From Protaetiibacter larvae (GTDB lineage: Bacteria; Actinomycetota; Actinomycetes; Actinomycetales; Microbacteriaceae): DNA of 64,000 bases. Of the stretch, positions 29,594-38,600 are shown piece by piece. How positions within the stretch are numbered: the stretch's first letter is position 1; each line of letters starts with the position of its first letter. Made by a program: the position numbers and the translations under genes. The notes below the pieces were generated by a model that worked only from the letters and a program-made list of their open reading frames with translations, did no database searches and was not told where the DNA came from. The stretch lies in NCBI RefSeq assembly GCF_008365275.1, contig NZ_CP043504.1:930001-994000 (forward strand), given 5' to 3'.

Positions 29594-29617
29594 AGGGCGC
29601 ACCTCGACGGGCGCCCT
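29594..29617 (-). promoter_or_regulatory. Palindrome over the nagA promoter
   Basis: AGGGCGC-N10-GCGCCCT is a perfect inverted repeat. It covers the region from the nagA -10 box toward its -35, and lies just upstream of the divergent promoter (TTGACG at 29619, TAGCGT at 29643). It could serve as an operator for either gene. Confidence 0.4.
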
Positions 29618-29618
29618 C

Positions 29619-29648
29619 TTGACGGGCCGAGAGCCCCGCCGCTAGCGT
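29619..29648 (+). promoter_or_regulatory. Sigma-A-type promoter of the STAND ATPase gene
   Basis: TTGACG (-35) and TAGCGT (-10) are separated by 18 bases. The -10 ends eight bases before the GTG start, so the message is leaderless or nearly so. Confidence 0.6.
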
Positions 29649-29656
29649 GCGCGTTC

Positions 29657-31480
29657 GTGACGACCAGGACGCTTCGCGACACCGTGGCCGCCGCCGATGC
29701 CGAGCGTTTCGCCGGACGGGATGCCGAGTTCGCGACCGTGCGCGAGCTTCTCGATCCCGCCGGCGAGCGCCGCGTGCTCTATGTGCACGGCGCGGGCGGC
29801 ATCGGCAAGTCGGCGCTGCTCCGGGCGACGGCGCGCGCCGCGGAGGCGGACGGCTACCAGGTGGCCGCCCATGACGCCCGCACCCTCCCGGGTGAGCTCG
29901 CGCCGCTCGTCGAGCGCGTGCTGGAGGGCGGCACGGCGCGCCGCTGCATCGTGATCGACGAGGTGGATGCCCTGGGCGCCGCCCTGCGTCCCCTCCGCGA
30001 CGCCCTGCTCGACTCCCTCGGCGACGACTCGCGCATCGTCTTCGCGGGCCGCGCCGCCCCCGATCCGTCCTGGCACGATCACGGCCTGCCCGCGGTGGTC
30101 GTCGAGCTGCTGCTGCATCCGCTCGCCGACGAGCACGCGACCGCGCTGCTGGCCGCGAGCGGCGTGACCGACGACGAGCGCCAGGAGGAGATCGTCGCGT
30201 GGGCGCAGGGGTCCCCGCTCGCGCTCACCGTCGCGGCGGCGGCGCCCGCGGGCACCCCGGGCTCGCTCGAGTCGGAGCTGGAGGGCCGGCTGACGGCGTG
30301 GCTGGCCGGCCAGTCGATGCTCGACGCCGACCCCGCCGTGCTCGAGGTGGCCGCGCTCACGCGCGTCGTCGATGCGCGGCTCATCGCGGCGGCGCTGCCC
30401 GGCCGCTCGACCCGGGACGCCATGCGGGCGCTCGCGGCGCTCCCCGTGGTCGAACGGCTCGGCCCCGGACTGACCATGCATCCGGTGCTCGCCTCCGCGA
30501 TGCGCGCACGGCTGCGCGCGACGGCCCCCGGACGCTACCGCGAGCTCGTCCACCGCGTCGCCCTCCACCTCGGCGGTCGGGCGCGCCTCGGCGACATCGA
30601 CGCGCTCATCGAGCTCTCGCAGTTCATCGAGGGGGAGGAGTACCGCCGCTCGTTCTCGAACCGGCCGAGCGCCACGCACTACGCCGACGCGGCAGCGCCG
30701 GGCGAGTTCCCCGCCTTCGGGCGGGCGAACGGCTACGACGAGGACCCGGGCTGGGATGAGCTGCTCGCCTGGGATGCCTCGCCCGACCTCGACTTCGTCA
30801 TGCGTCGCTGGGACGGCACCGCCCTGCTCTACAACCGCTTCACGAAGGTGTCGCGTCTTCCGAGGCTCGGCCCGATCACGGAGGCGCTCGCGGAGTCGGC
30901 CCGTCTCGCCGGAGTCGACCCGGAGCGCTCCTTCGCGGGCGTGTCGCTGTTCGCCGACGCCTCGCTCCGCGACCGTGCGGAGGCCTCGCGCCTCTCGACG
31001 GGGGCGTTCATGTACCGCGTCGACATGCCCGACGTGGAGGCCATCCTCATCCATTTCCCCCGGGGCGAGCGCGAGCCGGGCCTCAACGCCGCGGTGAGCC
31101 GTGCGGCGAGCGGCCCCGGGGTCCCTGCAGTGACGATCACCGACTTCCGGCCGGTCGGCGCGGTGGGCTTCGTGGAGGCGCTCGTGCTGCGCGAACAGGG
31201 CTACCCGTCGCGGACGGGGGCGCCGCGCGACCTGCTCGCCTCCGACCAGGATCTCGAACGCGAGGCCCGCCTGCGCGAGGTGCTCGACCGCGTGTTCGAC
31301 CAGAGCGGGGAGGATCGCCGGCTCCGGCAGGCGATCGAGCTGGCGCATTTCGGCCCGCGCCGCAGGGAGTCGGAGCTGCTCGCCGCGATGCACGTCAGCC
31401 GCCCCACCTGGTATCGCCTGCTGCGCCGTGCACGGGAGCGGGTGCTCGGCGCCGCGGGGGAGCTGCCGCCCGTCGGGTGA
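29657..31480 (+). CDS. STAND-type P-loop ATPase with C-terminal helix-turn-helix; role unknown
   Basis: This 607-residue protein was not recognised beyond its domains. Walker A GAGGIGKSALL lies at about residues 45-54 and Walker B CIVIDEVDAL near 97-106. WAQGSPLALTVAA follows, as in NB-ARC/LuxR-like STAND switches. Residues ~300-540 form a separate region with no family I can name (DFVMRRWDGTALLYNRF; RLSTGAFMYRVDMP), possibly acetyltransferase-like in shape. The end, ESELLAAMHVSRPTWYRLLRR, looks like a DNA-binding helix-turn-helix. It may be a ligand-gated transcription factor. It is divergent from nagA with its own promoter and is not part of an obvious operon. Confidence 0.72.
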   Translation: MTTRTLRDTVAAADAERFAGRDAEFATVRELLDPAGERRVLYVHGAGGIGKSALLRATARAAEADGYQVAAHDARTLPGELAPLVERVLEGGTARRCIVIDEVDALGAALRPLRDALLDSLGDDSRIVFAGRAAPDPSWHDHGLPAVVVELLLHPLADEHATALLAASGVTDDERQEEIVAWAQGSPLALTVAAAAPAGTPGSLESELEGRLTAWLAGQSMLDADPAVLEVAALTRVVDARLIAAALPGRSTRDAMRALAALPVVERLGPGLTMHPVLASAMRARLRATAPGRYRELVHRVALHLGGRARLGDIDALIELSQFIEGEEYRRSFSNRPSATHYADAAAPGEFPAFGRANGYDEDPGWDELLAWDASPDLDFVMRRWDGTALLYNRFTKVSRLPRLGPITEALAESARLAGVDPERSFAGVSLFADASLRDRAEASRLSTGAFMYRVDMPDVEAILIHFPRGEREPGLNAAVSRAASGPGVPAVTITDFRPVGAVGFVEALVLREQGYPSRTGAPRDLLASDQDLEREARLREVLDRVFDQSGEDRRLRQAIELAHFGPRRRESELLAAMHVSRPTWYRLLRRARERVLGAAGELPPVG

Positions 31481-31587
31481 GACGGCCACATTGATACTGC
31501 CGTGAGACCTCGCGACTGCATAGTTTCGAGCCGCGCGGCCCCTCCTCGCGGACGCGTTCCCGACCACCACCCGAGAAGAGGCGTCTC

Positions 31588-33177
31588 GTGTCCGCATCCC
31601 CCACCTCCCGTCGGCGTTCCTACGCCGGCATCGCCGTCGCCGCATTCCTGGCGACGGCACTCACCGCGTGCTTCCCCGGCGGCGGCGACAGCAAGAGCGG
31701 AGGCGGGGTCAGCTACGACGGCGAGGACTCCGCGGCCGTCCAGTCGGCGACCATCCAGTTCTCGGGGCAGGGCACCTTCGTGGAGCCCGACACGATCGAC
31801 CCGGCCGAATACCGCTGGTCCGGATCGGGCTTCTTCATCACCTCCGACGGCATCGCCGTCACCAACAACCACGTCGTCACGGGCGCCGGATCGCTGAGCG
31901 TCACGATCGGCGGCGAAGGCGACAGCTACCCGGTGCGCGTGCTCAGCACCTCGGAGTGCCTCGACATCGCCGTCGTGCAGGTCGACGTCGACAAGCCCGT
32001 CCCCTACTTCGACTGGGCCGAGGGCAAGATCTCGACCGGCTCCGACGTCTACGCGCTCGGGTACCCGCTCGGCGACCCGACCTTCTCGATGACGAAGGGC
32101 GCGGTCGTCAAGAGCGACTACGCCTTCGACACCTTCGACAATGTGGTGGCGCACGGCATCCAGTCGGATGCCGCGATCCGCGGCGGCAACTCGGGTGGTC
32201 CGCTCATCAACGAGAAGGGCAAGGTCGTCGGGGTCAACTTCTACGGCAACGACAACCTCGCCACCTCGAACTACGCGATCGGCCGCGACGACGTGCTGCC
32301 GGTGCTCGACGACCTCAAGGCCGGCAAATCGGTGCTGAGCCTCGGCCTCAACCTCTCCGCCCTCACCACCGACGACCCCTACGGCCTGAGCGGCATCTGG
32401 GTGCAGTCCGTCGCCGAAGGAAGCGCGGCCGACAAGGCCGGCATCGAGCCGGGCGATGTGCTGCAGAAGCTCGGCGGCGTGACGCTCGCCGGCGCGAGCA
32501 GCCTCTCGCAGTTCGAGAACACCACCGAAGGCACCATGAAGAACTACTGCCAGGTGCTGCAGACCAAGGGCGTCGACGCGCCCATGGGCGCCGTGGTGTA
32601 CCGTCCCGCCACCGACGAACTGCTCGAGGGCGAGATCAACGGCTCCGACCCCATCGAGGTCACCGCGTCGGGCGTGCTCGGCGGCGGCGGCGACGGCGGC
32701 AACGTGAGCAGCGGCTACACCGACATCGTGAGCGACGACTACCGCATCGCGGTGACGGTCCCCGCCGAGTGGAACCAGGTCGCCACCACCCCCGGCGCGG
32801 GTGAGACGCTGCTGCAGGCGAGCTCCGATCTGGGCAGCTTCGGGTCGCTCGCGGCGCCGGGTGTCGAGCTCCACTCCACCGACTACCAGGCCCTCGGGGC
32901 ACCCGCCGACGTCATCGCCACGCTCGACCTGGGGCTCACCAACCTCGGCTGCACGCCCTCGAGCGGCCAGATCGACCAGGACTACGCCGACGGGCAGTAC
33001 AGCGGGCTCTTCTCGGTGTACACCTCGTGCCCGACCGGCGCGGACGCCGTGGTGGTGGTGGTCGACGCCGACAACGGCGACGCCTCCGGCTATCTGCTCA
33101 TCCTCGGCACCTTCGGCGACTACGCCTCGAGCGACCCGGGCGTCCTCAAAGTGCTCAACACCTTCACGCTCTCCTGA
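31588..33177 (+). CDS. Secreted HtrA/DegP-like serine protease lipoprotein with PDZ domain
   Basis: This 529-residue protein has a lipoprotein signal (ALTACFPGG near residue 29). The trypsin-like domain holds the triad: His in ITSDGIAVTNNHVV, Asp in SECLDIAVVQVD, and Ser in RGGNSGGPLIN. A PDZ domain follows (GIWVQSVAEGSAADKAGIEPG at shorter view: SAADKAGIEPGDVLQKL), then a ~150-residue tail with a beta-rich domain of unknown type. It probably acts in envelope protein quality control or signalling. It starts with GTG, about 60 bases after likely promoter sequence. A hairpin lies between its stop and purU. Confidence 0.9.
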   Translation: MSASPTSRRRSYAGIAVAAFLATALTACFPGGGDSKSGGGVSYDGEDSAAVQSATIQFSGQGTFVEPDTIDPAEYRWSGSGFFITSDGIAVTNNHVVTGAGSLSVTIGGEGDSYPVRVLSTSECLDIAVVQVDVDKPVPYFDWAEGKISTGSDVYALGYPLGDPTFSMTKGAVVKSDYAFDTFDNVVAHGIQSDAAIRGGNSGGPLINEKGKVVGVNFYGNDNLATSNYAIGRDDVLPVLDDLKAGKSVLSLGLNLSALTTDDPYGLSGIWVQSVAEGSAADKAGIEPGDVLQKLGGVTLAGASSLSQFENTTEGTMKNYCQVLQTKGVDAPMGAVVYRPATDELLEGEINGSDPIEVTASGVLGGGGDGGNVSSGYTDIVSDDYRIAVTVPAEWNQVATTPGAGETLLQASSDLGSFGSLAAPGVELHSTDYQALGAPADVIATLDLGLTNLGCTPSSGQIDQDYADGQYSGLFSVYTSCPTGADAVVVVVDADNGDASGYLLILGTFGDYASSDPGVLKVLNTFTLS

Positions 33178-33183
33178 GACCGG

Positions 33184-33213
33184 GCGGCGTCGGGCCGAAG
33201 GGTCCGGCGCCGC
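33184..33213. terminator. Bidirectional hairpin between protease gene and purU
   Basis: GCGGCG and CGCCGC arms continue into further CGG/CCG pairing around GAA in the 36-base gap of two converging genes. The last base touches the purU stop codon. Confidence 0.6.
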
Positions 33214-34065
33214 TCAGCGGAAGATGATGGTGCGGGCGCCGTCGAGCAGCACGCGGTCCTCCGAGAACCACTTGACCGCCTGCGTGAGGGTGCGGCTCTC
33301 CTCGTCCTGACCGATCGCCACGAGCTCGGGCACGGTGCGGGTGTGGTCGACGCGCACGATGTTCTGCTCGATGATCGGCCCCTCGTCGAGGTCGCTCGTG
33401 ACGAAGTGCGCGGTCGCCCCGATGATCTTCACGCCGCGCGCGTGCGCCTGCTTGTAGGGGTTCGCGCCCTTGAAGCCCGGCAGGAACGAGTGGTGGATGT
33501 TGATGATGCGTCCCGCGAGCGCCTCGCACAGCGCGGGCGACAGGATCTGCATGTACCGCGCGAGCACGACGAGCTCGATGTCGTGCTCCTCCACCACCTC
33601 GAGCACGCGCTCCTCGAAGGCGAGCTTCTGCCCCGCACTCGTCACGGGGTGCGACTCGAAGGGAACGCCGTAGAACGCCGCGAGCTCACCGAGGTCCGGG
33701 TGGTTCGAGAGCACGAGCGGGATGTCGACCCCCAGCTGCCCGGCACGCTGACGGAACAGCAGGTCGTTGAGGCAGTGCCCCGCGGTCGAGACGAGCACGA
33801 GCGTGCGCAGGGGGCGCCCCACCACATCCAGCGTCCACGTCATCCCGTAGCGCTCGGTGACCGGCGCGAGCGCCGCCTCGAACTGCTCGCGGCTCACCGC
33901 CGACTCGACCTGCAGGCGCATGAAGAAGGTGCCGGTGTCGTCGCTCGAGAACTGCTGCGACTCGGTGATGTTGCCGGCCGCCTCGACGATGGCCCCGGAG
34001 ACGGCGTGCACGATCCCGGGCTTGTCCTCGCAGACCAGGGTGATGGTCCAGTGGGTCGCGCTCAT
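33214..34065 (-). CDS. purU: Formyltetrahydrofolate deformylase
   Basis: This 283-residue protein hydrolyses 10-formyl-THF to formate and THF, balancing one-carbon pools. It has an N-terminal ACT domain (TLVCEDKPGIVHAVSGAI) and a formyltransferase-like catalytic domain with INIHHSFLPGFKGANPYKQA and ATAHFVTSDLDEGPIIEQ, which hold the Asn, His and Asp residues. The ATG at 34065 is preceded by a TACGCT box eight bases away. It is divergent from the MFS gene. Confidence 0.96.
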   Translation of the reverse strand: MSATHWTITLVCEDKPGIVHAVSGAIVEAAGNITESQQFSSDDTGTFFMRLQVESAVSREQFEAALAPVTERYGMTWTLDVVGRPLRTLVLVSTAGHCLNDLLFRQRAGQLGVDIPLVLSNHPDLGELAAFYGVPFESHPVTSAGQKLAFEERVLEVVEEHDIELVVLARYMQILSPALCEALAGRIINIHHSFLPGFKGANPYKQAHARGVKIIGATAHFVTSDLDEGPIIEQNIVRVDHTRTVPELVAIGQDEESRTLTQAVKWFSEDRVLLDGARTIIFR

Positions 34066-34110
34066 GGGACACCAGCGTAGGGCGTCGCGGGCCGGGGTTA
34101 GGCTCGACGG

Positions 34111-35295
34111 GTGAGTTCCGGCGGCTTCCCCTTCTTCCGGCTGCTGGTGATCGCGGGGGCGATCTTCGCCTCCGTCTCGAGCGAGTTCCTGCCCACCGGT
34201 CTGCTGCCCGAGATGGCCGCCGAGCTGAAGGTGTCCGAGTCGCAGATCGGCCTGCTCGTCACGGTGTTCGCCGCCACCGTCGTGCTCTCCACGGCTCCGC
34301 TCACGGTGCTCACCCGGCGGTACTCGCGCAAGTGGCTCATGGTCGTGCTGCTCGGCGTCTTCGCCGTCACGAACGTGCTGTGCGCGATCGCACCGAGCTA
34401 CGAGTTCCTGCTCGGCGCGCGGATCCTCGGCGGGCTCGCGCACGGCCTGTTCTGGGCTGTCACGGGGCCGTACGCGGCCCTCCTGGTGCCCAAGCATCAG
34501 CTGGCCCGTGCGATCTCCGTCACGAACGCGGGCGGCACGGCGGCGTTCATCCTGGGTGTCCCGCTCGGCAGCGCCCTCGGCCACGCCCTCGACTGGCGGC
34601 TCGCCTTCGCGGTGATGGCGGGCGTCGTGGTGCTCTTCATGCTGCTCGTGGTGCTGTTCCTGCCGCCCGTCTCGCACCTCGTGACGCTCGCGACCGGCGA
34701 GATCGCGCTGCCCGTCCGCAAAGACCGCAGCGTGCCGGCGGTCGTGATCGTCTGCATCACCGTGATCCTCGTGATCACCGGGCACAACGTCTTCTACACC
34801 TACATCGCGCCGTGGTCGATCCAGGTGGGCGGGGTGCCGGAGTCGGGGGTTCCGGGGCTGCTGTTCGCGTACGGCGCGGCGGGGGCCATCGGCCTCATCC
34901 TCGGGGGCGCGTTCGGGGACCGCTTCCCGCGCGGCTCGGTGAACCTCGCATTCGCGGGGGTCGCCGTGAGCATCCTGCTGCTCTGCCTCTTCGGCACCTC
35001 CGTGGTGCCCGTCGTGGTGGGCCTCGTGCTGTGGAGCATCTTCTTCGGCGGCGTCCCGGCGCTCATGCACTCGCGCGTGCTGCACTCCGCGTCGGAACGC
35101 ATCCGCGATCTCGCGGCCGCATCGCTCACGACCGCCTTCAACATCGCGATCGGCGGCGGGGCGCTCCTCGGCGGTGCGCTGCTCGACGGATTCGGGATCG
35201 CGGTGCTGCCGTGGGCGGCGGCCGGCCTGATCGTGCTGGCGCTCGTCGTGGCGGTCTCGACCGACCGCGTGCGGATCGCCGCCCACCCCTCCTGA
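34111..35295 (+). CDS. MFS transporter, drug/sugar efflux (DHA1-like)
   Basis: This 394-residue protein has 12 predicted membrane helices. The motif-A-like loop is TRRYSRKWLMVVLLG, and the opening FASVSSEFLPTGLLPEMA is typical of the AraJ/Cmx/YdhP-like efflux group. The substrate is unknown. The GTG start follows TAGGCT with exactly six bases between, a leaderless arrangement. It is monocistronic, ahead of the riboswitch-controlled glyA. Confidence 0.87.
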   Translation: MSSGGFPFFRLLVIAGAIFASVSSEFLPTGLLPEMAAELKVSESQIGLLVTVFAATVVLSTAPLTVLTRRYSRKWLMVVLLGVFAVTNVLCAIAPSYEFLLGARILGGLAHGLFWAVTGPYAALLVPKHQLARAISVTNAGGTAAFILGVPLGSALGHALDWRLAFAVMAGVVVLFMLLVVLFLPPVSHLVTLATGEIALPVRKDRSVPAVVIVCITVILVITGHNVFYTYIAPWSIQVGGVPESGVPGLLFAYGAAGAIGLILGGAFGDRFPRGSVNLAFAGVAVSILLLCLFGTSVVPVVVGLVLWSIFFGGVPALMHSRVLHSASERIRDLAAASLTTAFNIAIGGGALLGGALLDGFGIAVLPWAAAGLIVLALVVAVSTDRVRIAAHPS

Positions 35296-35311
35296 GCGCC
35301 TGGTTTTCCCC

Positions 35312-35317
35312 TATGCT
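35312..35317 (+). promoter_or_regulatory. -10 box of the riboswitch-glyA transcript
   Basis: TATGCT lies about seven bases ahead of the first conserved riboswitch stem, so transcription should start near 35323-35325. Confidence 0.55.
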
Positions 35318-35321
35318 GGAC

Positions 35322-35400
35322 GCGTCGCGACTGGCGTTCGGATGGGTCACCATCGGGGAGCGACTGAGACGGAAAGCGGCCGTACGCCTGGGCCGCGACG
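35322..35400 (+). promoter_or_regulatory. ZTP (pfl) riboswitch controlling glyA-folD
   Basis: All parts of the pfl motif are visible. P1 pairs GTCGC (35324-35328) with GCGAC (35360-35364) and encloses the conserved GCGACTGGCG. P2 is GATGG/CCATC (341-345 and 350-354 of this kb), followed by the conserved CGGGGAGCG. After a linker, P3 pairs GCGGCC (35376-35381) with GGCCGC (35391-35396) and displays the conserved ACGCCTGGGC. CTGGCG and CGCC can form the known pseudoknot. The ligand is ZTP/ZMP, which signals 10-formyl-THF shortage. A small CTTGT/ACAAG hairpin next to the glyA ribosome site may be the expression platform. Confidence 0.92.
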
Positions 35401-35430
35401 GTATCCGCTTGTCCCCACAAGGAGCGCCCA

Positions 35431-36723
35431 GTGACTGCTGAATCCACCTTCCTCTCCCCCCTCGCCGAGGTCGACCCCGAGGTCGCCGCCGCACTCGAGT
35501 CCGAGCTGGGCCGCCAGCGGTCCACGCTCGAGATGATCGCCTCCGAGAACTTCGTGCCGCGGGCCGTGCTCGAGGCCCAGGGCTCCGTGCTCACCAACAA
35601 GTACGCGGAGGGCTACCCGGGCCGCCGCTACTACGGCGGTTGCGAGTTCGTGGACGTCGTGGAGACCCTCGCGATCGAGCGCGCCAAGTCGCTGTTCGGC
35701 GCCGCCTACGCCAACGTGCAGCCGCATTCGGGCGCCTCCGCCAACGCGGCGGTGCTCGCGGCGATCGCCCAGCCGGGCGACCGCATCCTGGGTCTCGAGC
35801 TCGCCCACGGCGGCCACCTCACCCACGGCATGAAGCTCAACTTCTCGGGCAAGCTCTACGAGGCGCACTCCTACAAGGTCGACCCCGAGACCTTCCGGGT
35901 CGACCTCGACGAGGTGCGCCGGGTGGCCCTCGAGGTGCAGCCGCAGGTGATCATCGCCGGCTGGTCGGCCTACCCGCGCCAGCTCGACTTCGCGGCCTTC
36001 CGCGCGATCGCCGACGAGGTGGGCGCGAAGCTCTGGGTCGACATGGCGCACTTCGCGGGCCTCGTGGCCGCGGGCCTGCACCCCTCGCCCGTGCCGCACG
36101 CGCACGTGACGAGCTCGACCGTGCACAAGACGATCGGCGGCCCGCGCTCGGGCTTCATCCTCACGAACGACGAGGACATCGCCAAGAAGATCAACTCGAA
36201 CGTCTTCCCCGGCCAGCAGGGCGGCCCGCTCATGCACGTGATCGCGGCGAAGGCGACCGCCTTCAAGCTCGCGGCGTCCGACGAGTTCCGCGATCGTCAG
36301 GAGCGCACCATCCGGGGTGCGCAGCTGCTCGCGGAGCGCCTCGTCGCGGACGACGCCCGCGCGGCCGGCGTGGATGTGCTGACGGGCGGCACCGACGTGC
36401 ACCTCGTGCTCGTCGATCTGCGCAACTCGGAGTTCACCGGCAAGGACGCCGAGGACCGCCTGCACGAGGTGGGCATCACCGTCAACAAGAACGCCGTGCC
36501 GAACGACCCGCGCCCGCCGATGGTGACCTCGGGTGTGCGCATCGGCACCCCGGCGCTCGCCACCCGCGGCTTCGGCGACGCCGAGTTCACCGAGGTGGCC
36601 GACGTGATCGCGCTCGCCCTGCAGCCCGGCGCCGACATCCCGGCCCTCCGCGCCCGCGTGGCCCGCCTCGCCGACGCCCACCCCCTCTACTCCGGCCTCA
36701 CCTCCCCCACCTCCTGGAGCTAG
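35431..36723 (+). CDS. glyA: Serine hydroxymethyltransferase
   Basis: This 430-residue PLP enzyme converts serine and THF to glycine and methylene-THF. It has [18 protein letters not shown] and [16 protein letters not shown] at the substrate site. The PLP lysine lies in [31 protein letters not shown] follows. GTG is the start, with AAGGAG seven bases upstream, overlapping a short hairpin downstream of the ZTP riboswitch. Regulation by ZTP therefore fits its one-carbon role. Confidence 0.98.
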   Translation: MTAESTFLSPLAEVDPEVAAALESELGRQRSTLEMIASENFVPRAVLEAQGSVLTNKYAEGYPGRRYYGGCEFVDVVETLAIERAKSLFGAAYANVQPHSGASANAAVLAAIAQPGDRILGLELAHGGHLTHGMKLNFSGKLYEAHSYKVDPETFRVDLDEVRRVALEVQPQVIIAGWSAYPRQLDFAAFRAIADEVGAKLWVDMAHFAGLVAAGLHPSPVPHAHVTSSTVHKTIGGPRSGFILTNDEDIAKKINSNVFPGQQGGPLMHVIAAKATAFKLAASDEFRDRQERTIRGAQLLAERLVADDARAAGVDVLTGGTDVHLVLVDLRNSEFTGKDAEDRLHEVGITVNKNAVPNDPRPPMVTSGVRIGTPALATRGFGDAEFTEVADVIALALQPGADIPALRARVARLADAHPLYSGLTSPTSWS

Positions 36724-36780
36724 CGAGATGTCACCTGTTGCAGACTTCCGGGCCGAAAACTGCAAGAACGGACATCTCGC
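36723..36780. repeat. Two-tier palindrome between glyA and folD
   Basis: GCGAGATGTC and GACATCTCGC form outer arms; TTGCAG and CTGCAA form inner arms, with five-base internal loops. The left arm shares the last base of the glyA stop and the right arm ends three bases before the folD ATG. Confidence 0.85.
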
Positions 36781-36783
36781 GGG

Positions 36784-37662
36784 ATGAGCGCGATTGCACT
36801 GGATGGGATCGCGACCGCGTCGGCGATCAAGGGGGAGCTGCGGGAGCGGGTCGCGGCGCTCGCGGCGCGCGGAGTCGTGCCGGGGCTCGGCACGCTCCTC
36901 GTCGGTGCCGATCCCGGATCGGTGAGCTACGTGGGCGGCAAGCACCGCGACTCGGCCGAGGTCGGCATCCGCTCGATCCGTGAGGAACTCCCCGCGGATG
37001 CGAGCGAGGCCGAGGTGCGCGCCGCGATCGCCCGCCTCAACGCCGACCCCGAGGTGACCGGCTACATCGTCCAGCTGCCGCTGCCGAAAGGCATCGACGA
37101 GAACGCGATGCTCGAACTCATCGACCCCGCGAAGGACGCGGACGGCCTGCACCCCACCAACCTCGGCCGCCTCGTGCTCGGTGTCGACGGCGAGCTCGAC
37201 TCCCCGCTGCCGTGCACGCCCGCGGGCGTCGTCGAGCTGCTGCGTCGCCACGACGTCCCGATCGCCGGGAGGCACGTCACGATCATCGGCCGCGGTCTCA
37301 CCGTCGGCCGCCCGCTCGGGCTCGTCTTCACCCGCAAAGGCGTCGATGCGACCGTCACCCTCACCCACTCCCGCACGCAGGACCTCGCGGCCGAAGTGCG
37401 GCGTGCGGACATCGTGGTGGCGGCGATCGGCGTGCCCCACTTCGTGAAACCGGAGTGGATCAAGCCCGGCGCCGCCGTGCTGGACGTCGGTGTGACGCGC
37501 GTCGGCACCACCGAGTCGGGGAAGGCGCGCCTGCACGGCGACGTCGACCCGGCGGTCGCCGAGGTCGCCGGCTGGCTGTCGCCCAACCCGGGCGGCGTGG
37601 GTCCCATGACGCGCGCGATGCTCATCGCCAACGTCGTGCAGGCCGCCGAACGTCAGAACTGA
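36784..37662 (+). CDS. folD: Methylenetetrahydrofolate dehydrogenase / methenyl-THF cyclohydrolase
   Basis: This 292-residue bifunctional protein turns methylene-THF into 10-formyl-THF. Visible are [20 protein letters not shown] with the catalytic Lys, [33 protein letters not shown], and [14 protein letters not shown], the cofactor loop. It follows glyA after a 60-base palindromic spacer and probably also lies under the ZTP riboswitch. No Shine-Dalgarno is visible. An ACATCT box six bases before the ATG hints at an additional leaderless start. Confidence 0.97.
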   Translation: MSAIALDGIATASAIKGELRERVAALAARGVVPGLGTLLVGADPGSVSYVGGKHRDSAEVGIRSIREELPADASEAEVRAAIARLNADPEVTGYIVQLPLPKGIDENAMLELIDPAKDADGLHPTNLGRLVLGVDGELDSPLPCTPAGVVELLRRHDVPIAGRHVTIIGRGLTVGRPLGLVFTRKGVDATVTLTHSRTQDLAAEVRRADIVVAAIGVPHFVKPEWIKPGAAVLDVGVTRVGTTESGKARLHGDVDPAVAEVAGWLSPNPGGVGPMTRAMLIANVVQAAERQN

Positions 37663-37664
37663 CC

Positions 37665-38600
37665 ATGCCGTACCCCATCGGCGAGCTCATCGGGCTGCGC
37701 ACCGAGCGCTCGATCGCCCGGATCGGCACACTCGCCGCCGTGCTGCTCGGGCTCGCGGTGGGCGGGCGCGAGCTCGTCGAGAGCACCCCTCCCACGCGGC
37801 TGCCCTCGCACGGGCACGGCATCGTGCTCGCCCCCTGGCCCAACCGGGTGCGCGATGCGCGCTGGAAGCTGGATGGCGAAGTCCGGCAACTCGACGTGAG
37901 CGACCCGAGTCGCGGCAACGCCATCCACGGGCTGCTGCGCAACACGGCCTACCGGGTGCGGGAGCGCACGGATGCCGCGGTGCTGCTCGGCGCGCGCATC
38001 CATCCGCAGCACGGCTGGCCGTTCCTGCTCGACACCTGGGTGCGATACGCGCTCGCCGATGACGGCCTCACGGTGACGCACGGCGCCCGCAACCTGGGCG
38101 CAGCGCCCGCACCGTGGGCGGTCGGTGCGCACCCGTACCTGCGGGCGGGGGCCGCGGCGATCGAGCAGACCACGCTCGAGGTGCGCGGCGCCGACCGCTA
38201 CCTCGTGCTCGACGAGCTGCTGCTGCCGGTCGGTGAGAGCGACGTCGAGCCCGGCGGTCCGCGAGACCTCACCACCCCCCGCGCCATCGGCGAGCTCGAC
38301 CTCAACGTCGCCTACGCGGGCATCGCGACCGGCCCGACCGGCAGCGCCATCCTGACGGCCCCCGACGGCCGACGCACCGTGCTGTGGCAGGACGAGCCGT
38401 TCCGCTGGCTGCAGGTCTTCACGCCGCGCGACTTCCCGCACCTGAGCGCGGATGGATCCGAGACCCCCTCCCTCGCCGTCGCCCTCGAACCGATGTCGGC
38501 CGCCCCCGACGCGCTCAACTCGGGCGCGGGGCTCGCCTGGCTGGAACCGGGTGAGAGCTGGGAGGCGTCCTGGGGCGTGCGAGACGAGGAGACAGCATGA
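37665..38600 (+). CDS. Aldose 1-epimerase family protein, tandem copy 1
   Basis: This 311-residue galactose-mutarotase-like enzyme interconverts sugar anomers. Visible are GIVLAPWPNRVRDARW, NAIHGLLRNT, the catalytic His in VGAHPYLRAG and the catalytic Glu in VALEPMSAAPDAL. It starts two bases after folD and overlaps the next gene by four bases (ATGA). That neighbour is a clear paralogue. The substrate sugar is not known. The position in the glyA-folD operon looks coincidental or historical. Confidence 0.9.
   Translation: MPYPIGELIGLRTERSIARIGTLAAVLLGLAVGGRELVESTPPTRLPSHGHGIVLAPWPNRVRDARWKLDGEVRQLDVSDPSRGNAIHGLLRNTAYRVRERTDAAVLLGARIHPQHGWPFLLDTWVRYALADDGLTVTHGARNLGAAPAPWAVGAHPYLRAGAAAIEQTTLEVRGADRYLVLDELLLPVGESDVEPGGPRDLTTPRAIGELDLNVAYAGIATGPTGSAILTAPDGRRTVLWQDEPFRWLQVFTPRDFPHLSADGSETPSLAVALEPMSAAPDALNSGAGLAWLEPGESWEASWGVRDEETA

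Noticed and set aside
29657-31480. Antiphage defence gene
   Set aside because: The STAND ATPase domain alone is not enough. There are no effector domain, mobile-element context or partner defence genes, and a regulator-like helix-turn-helix is present.
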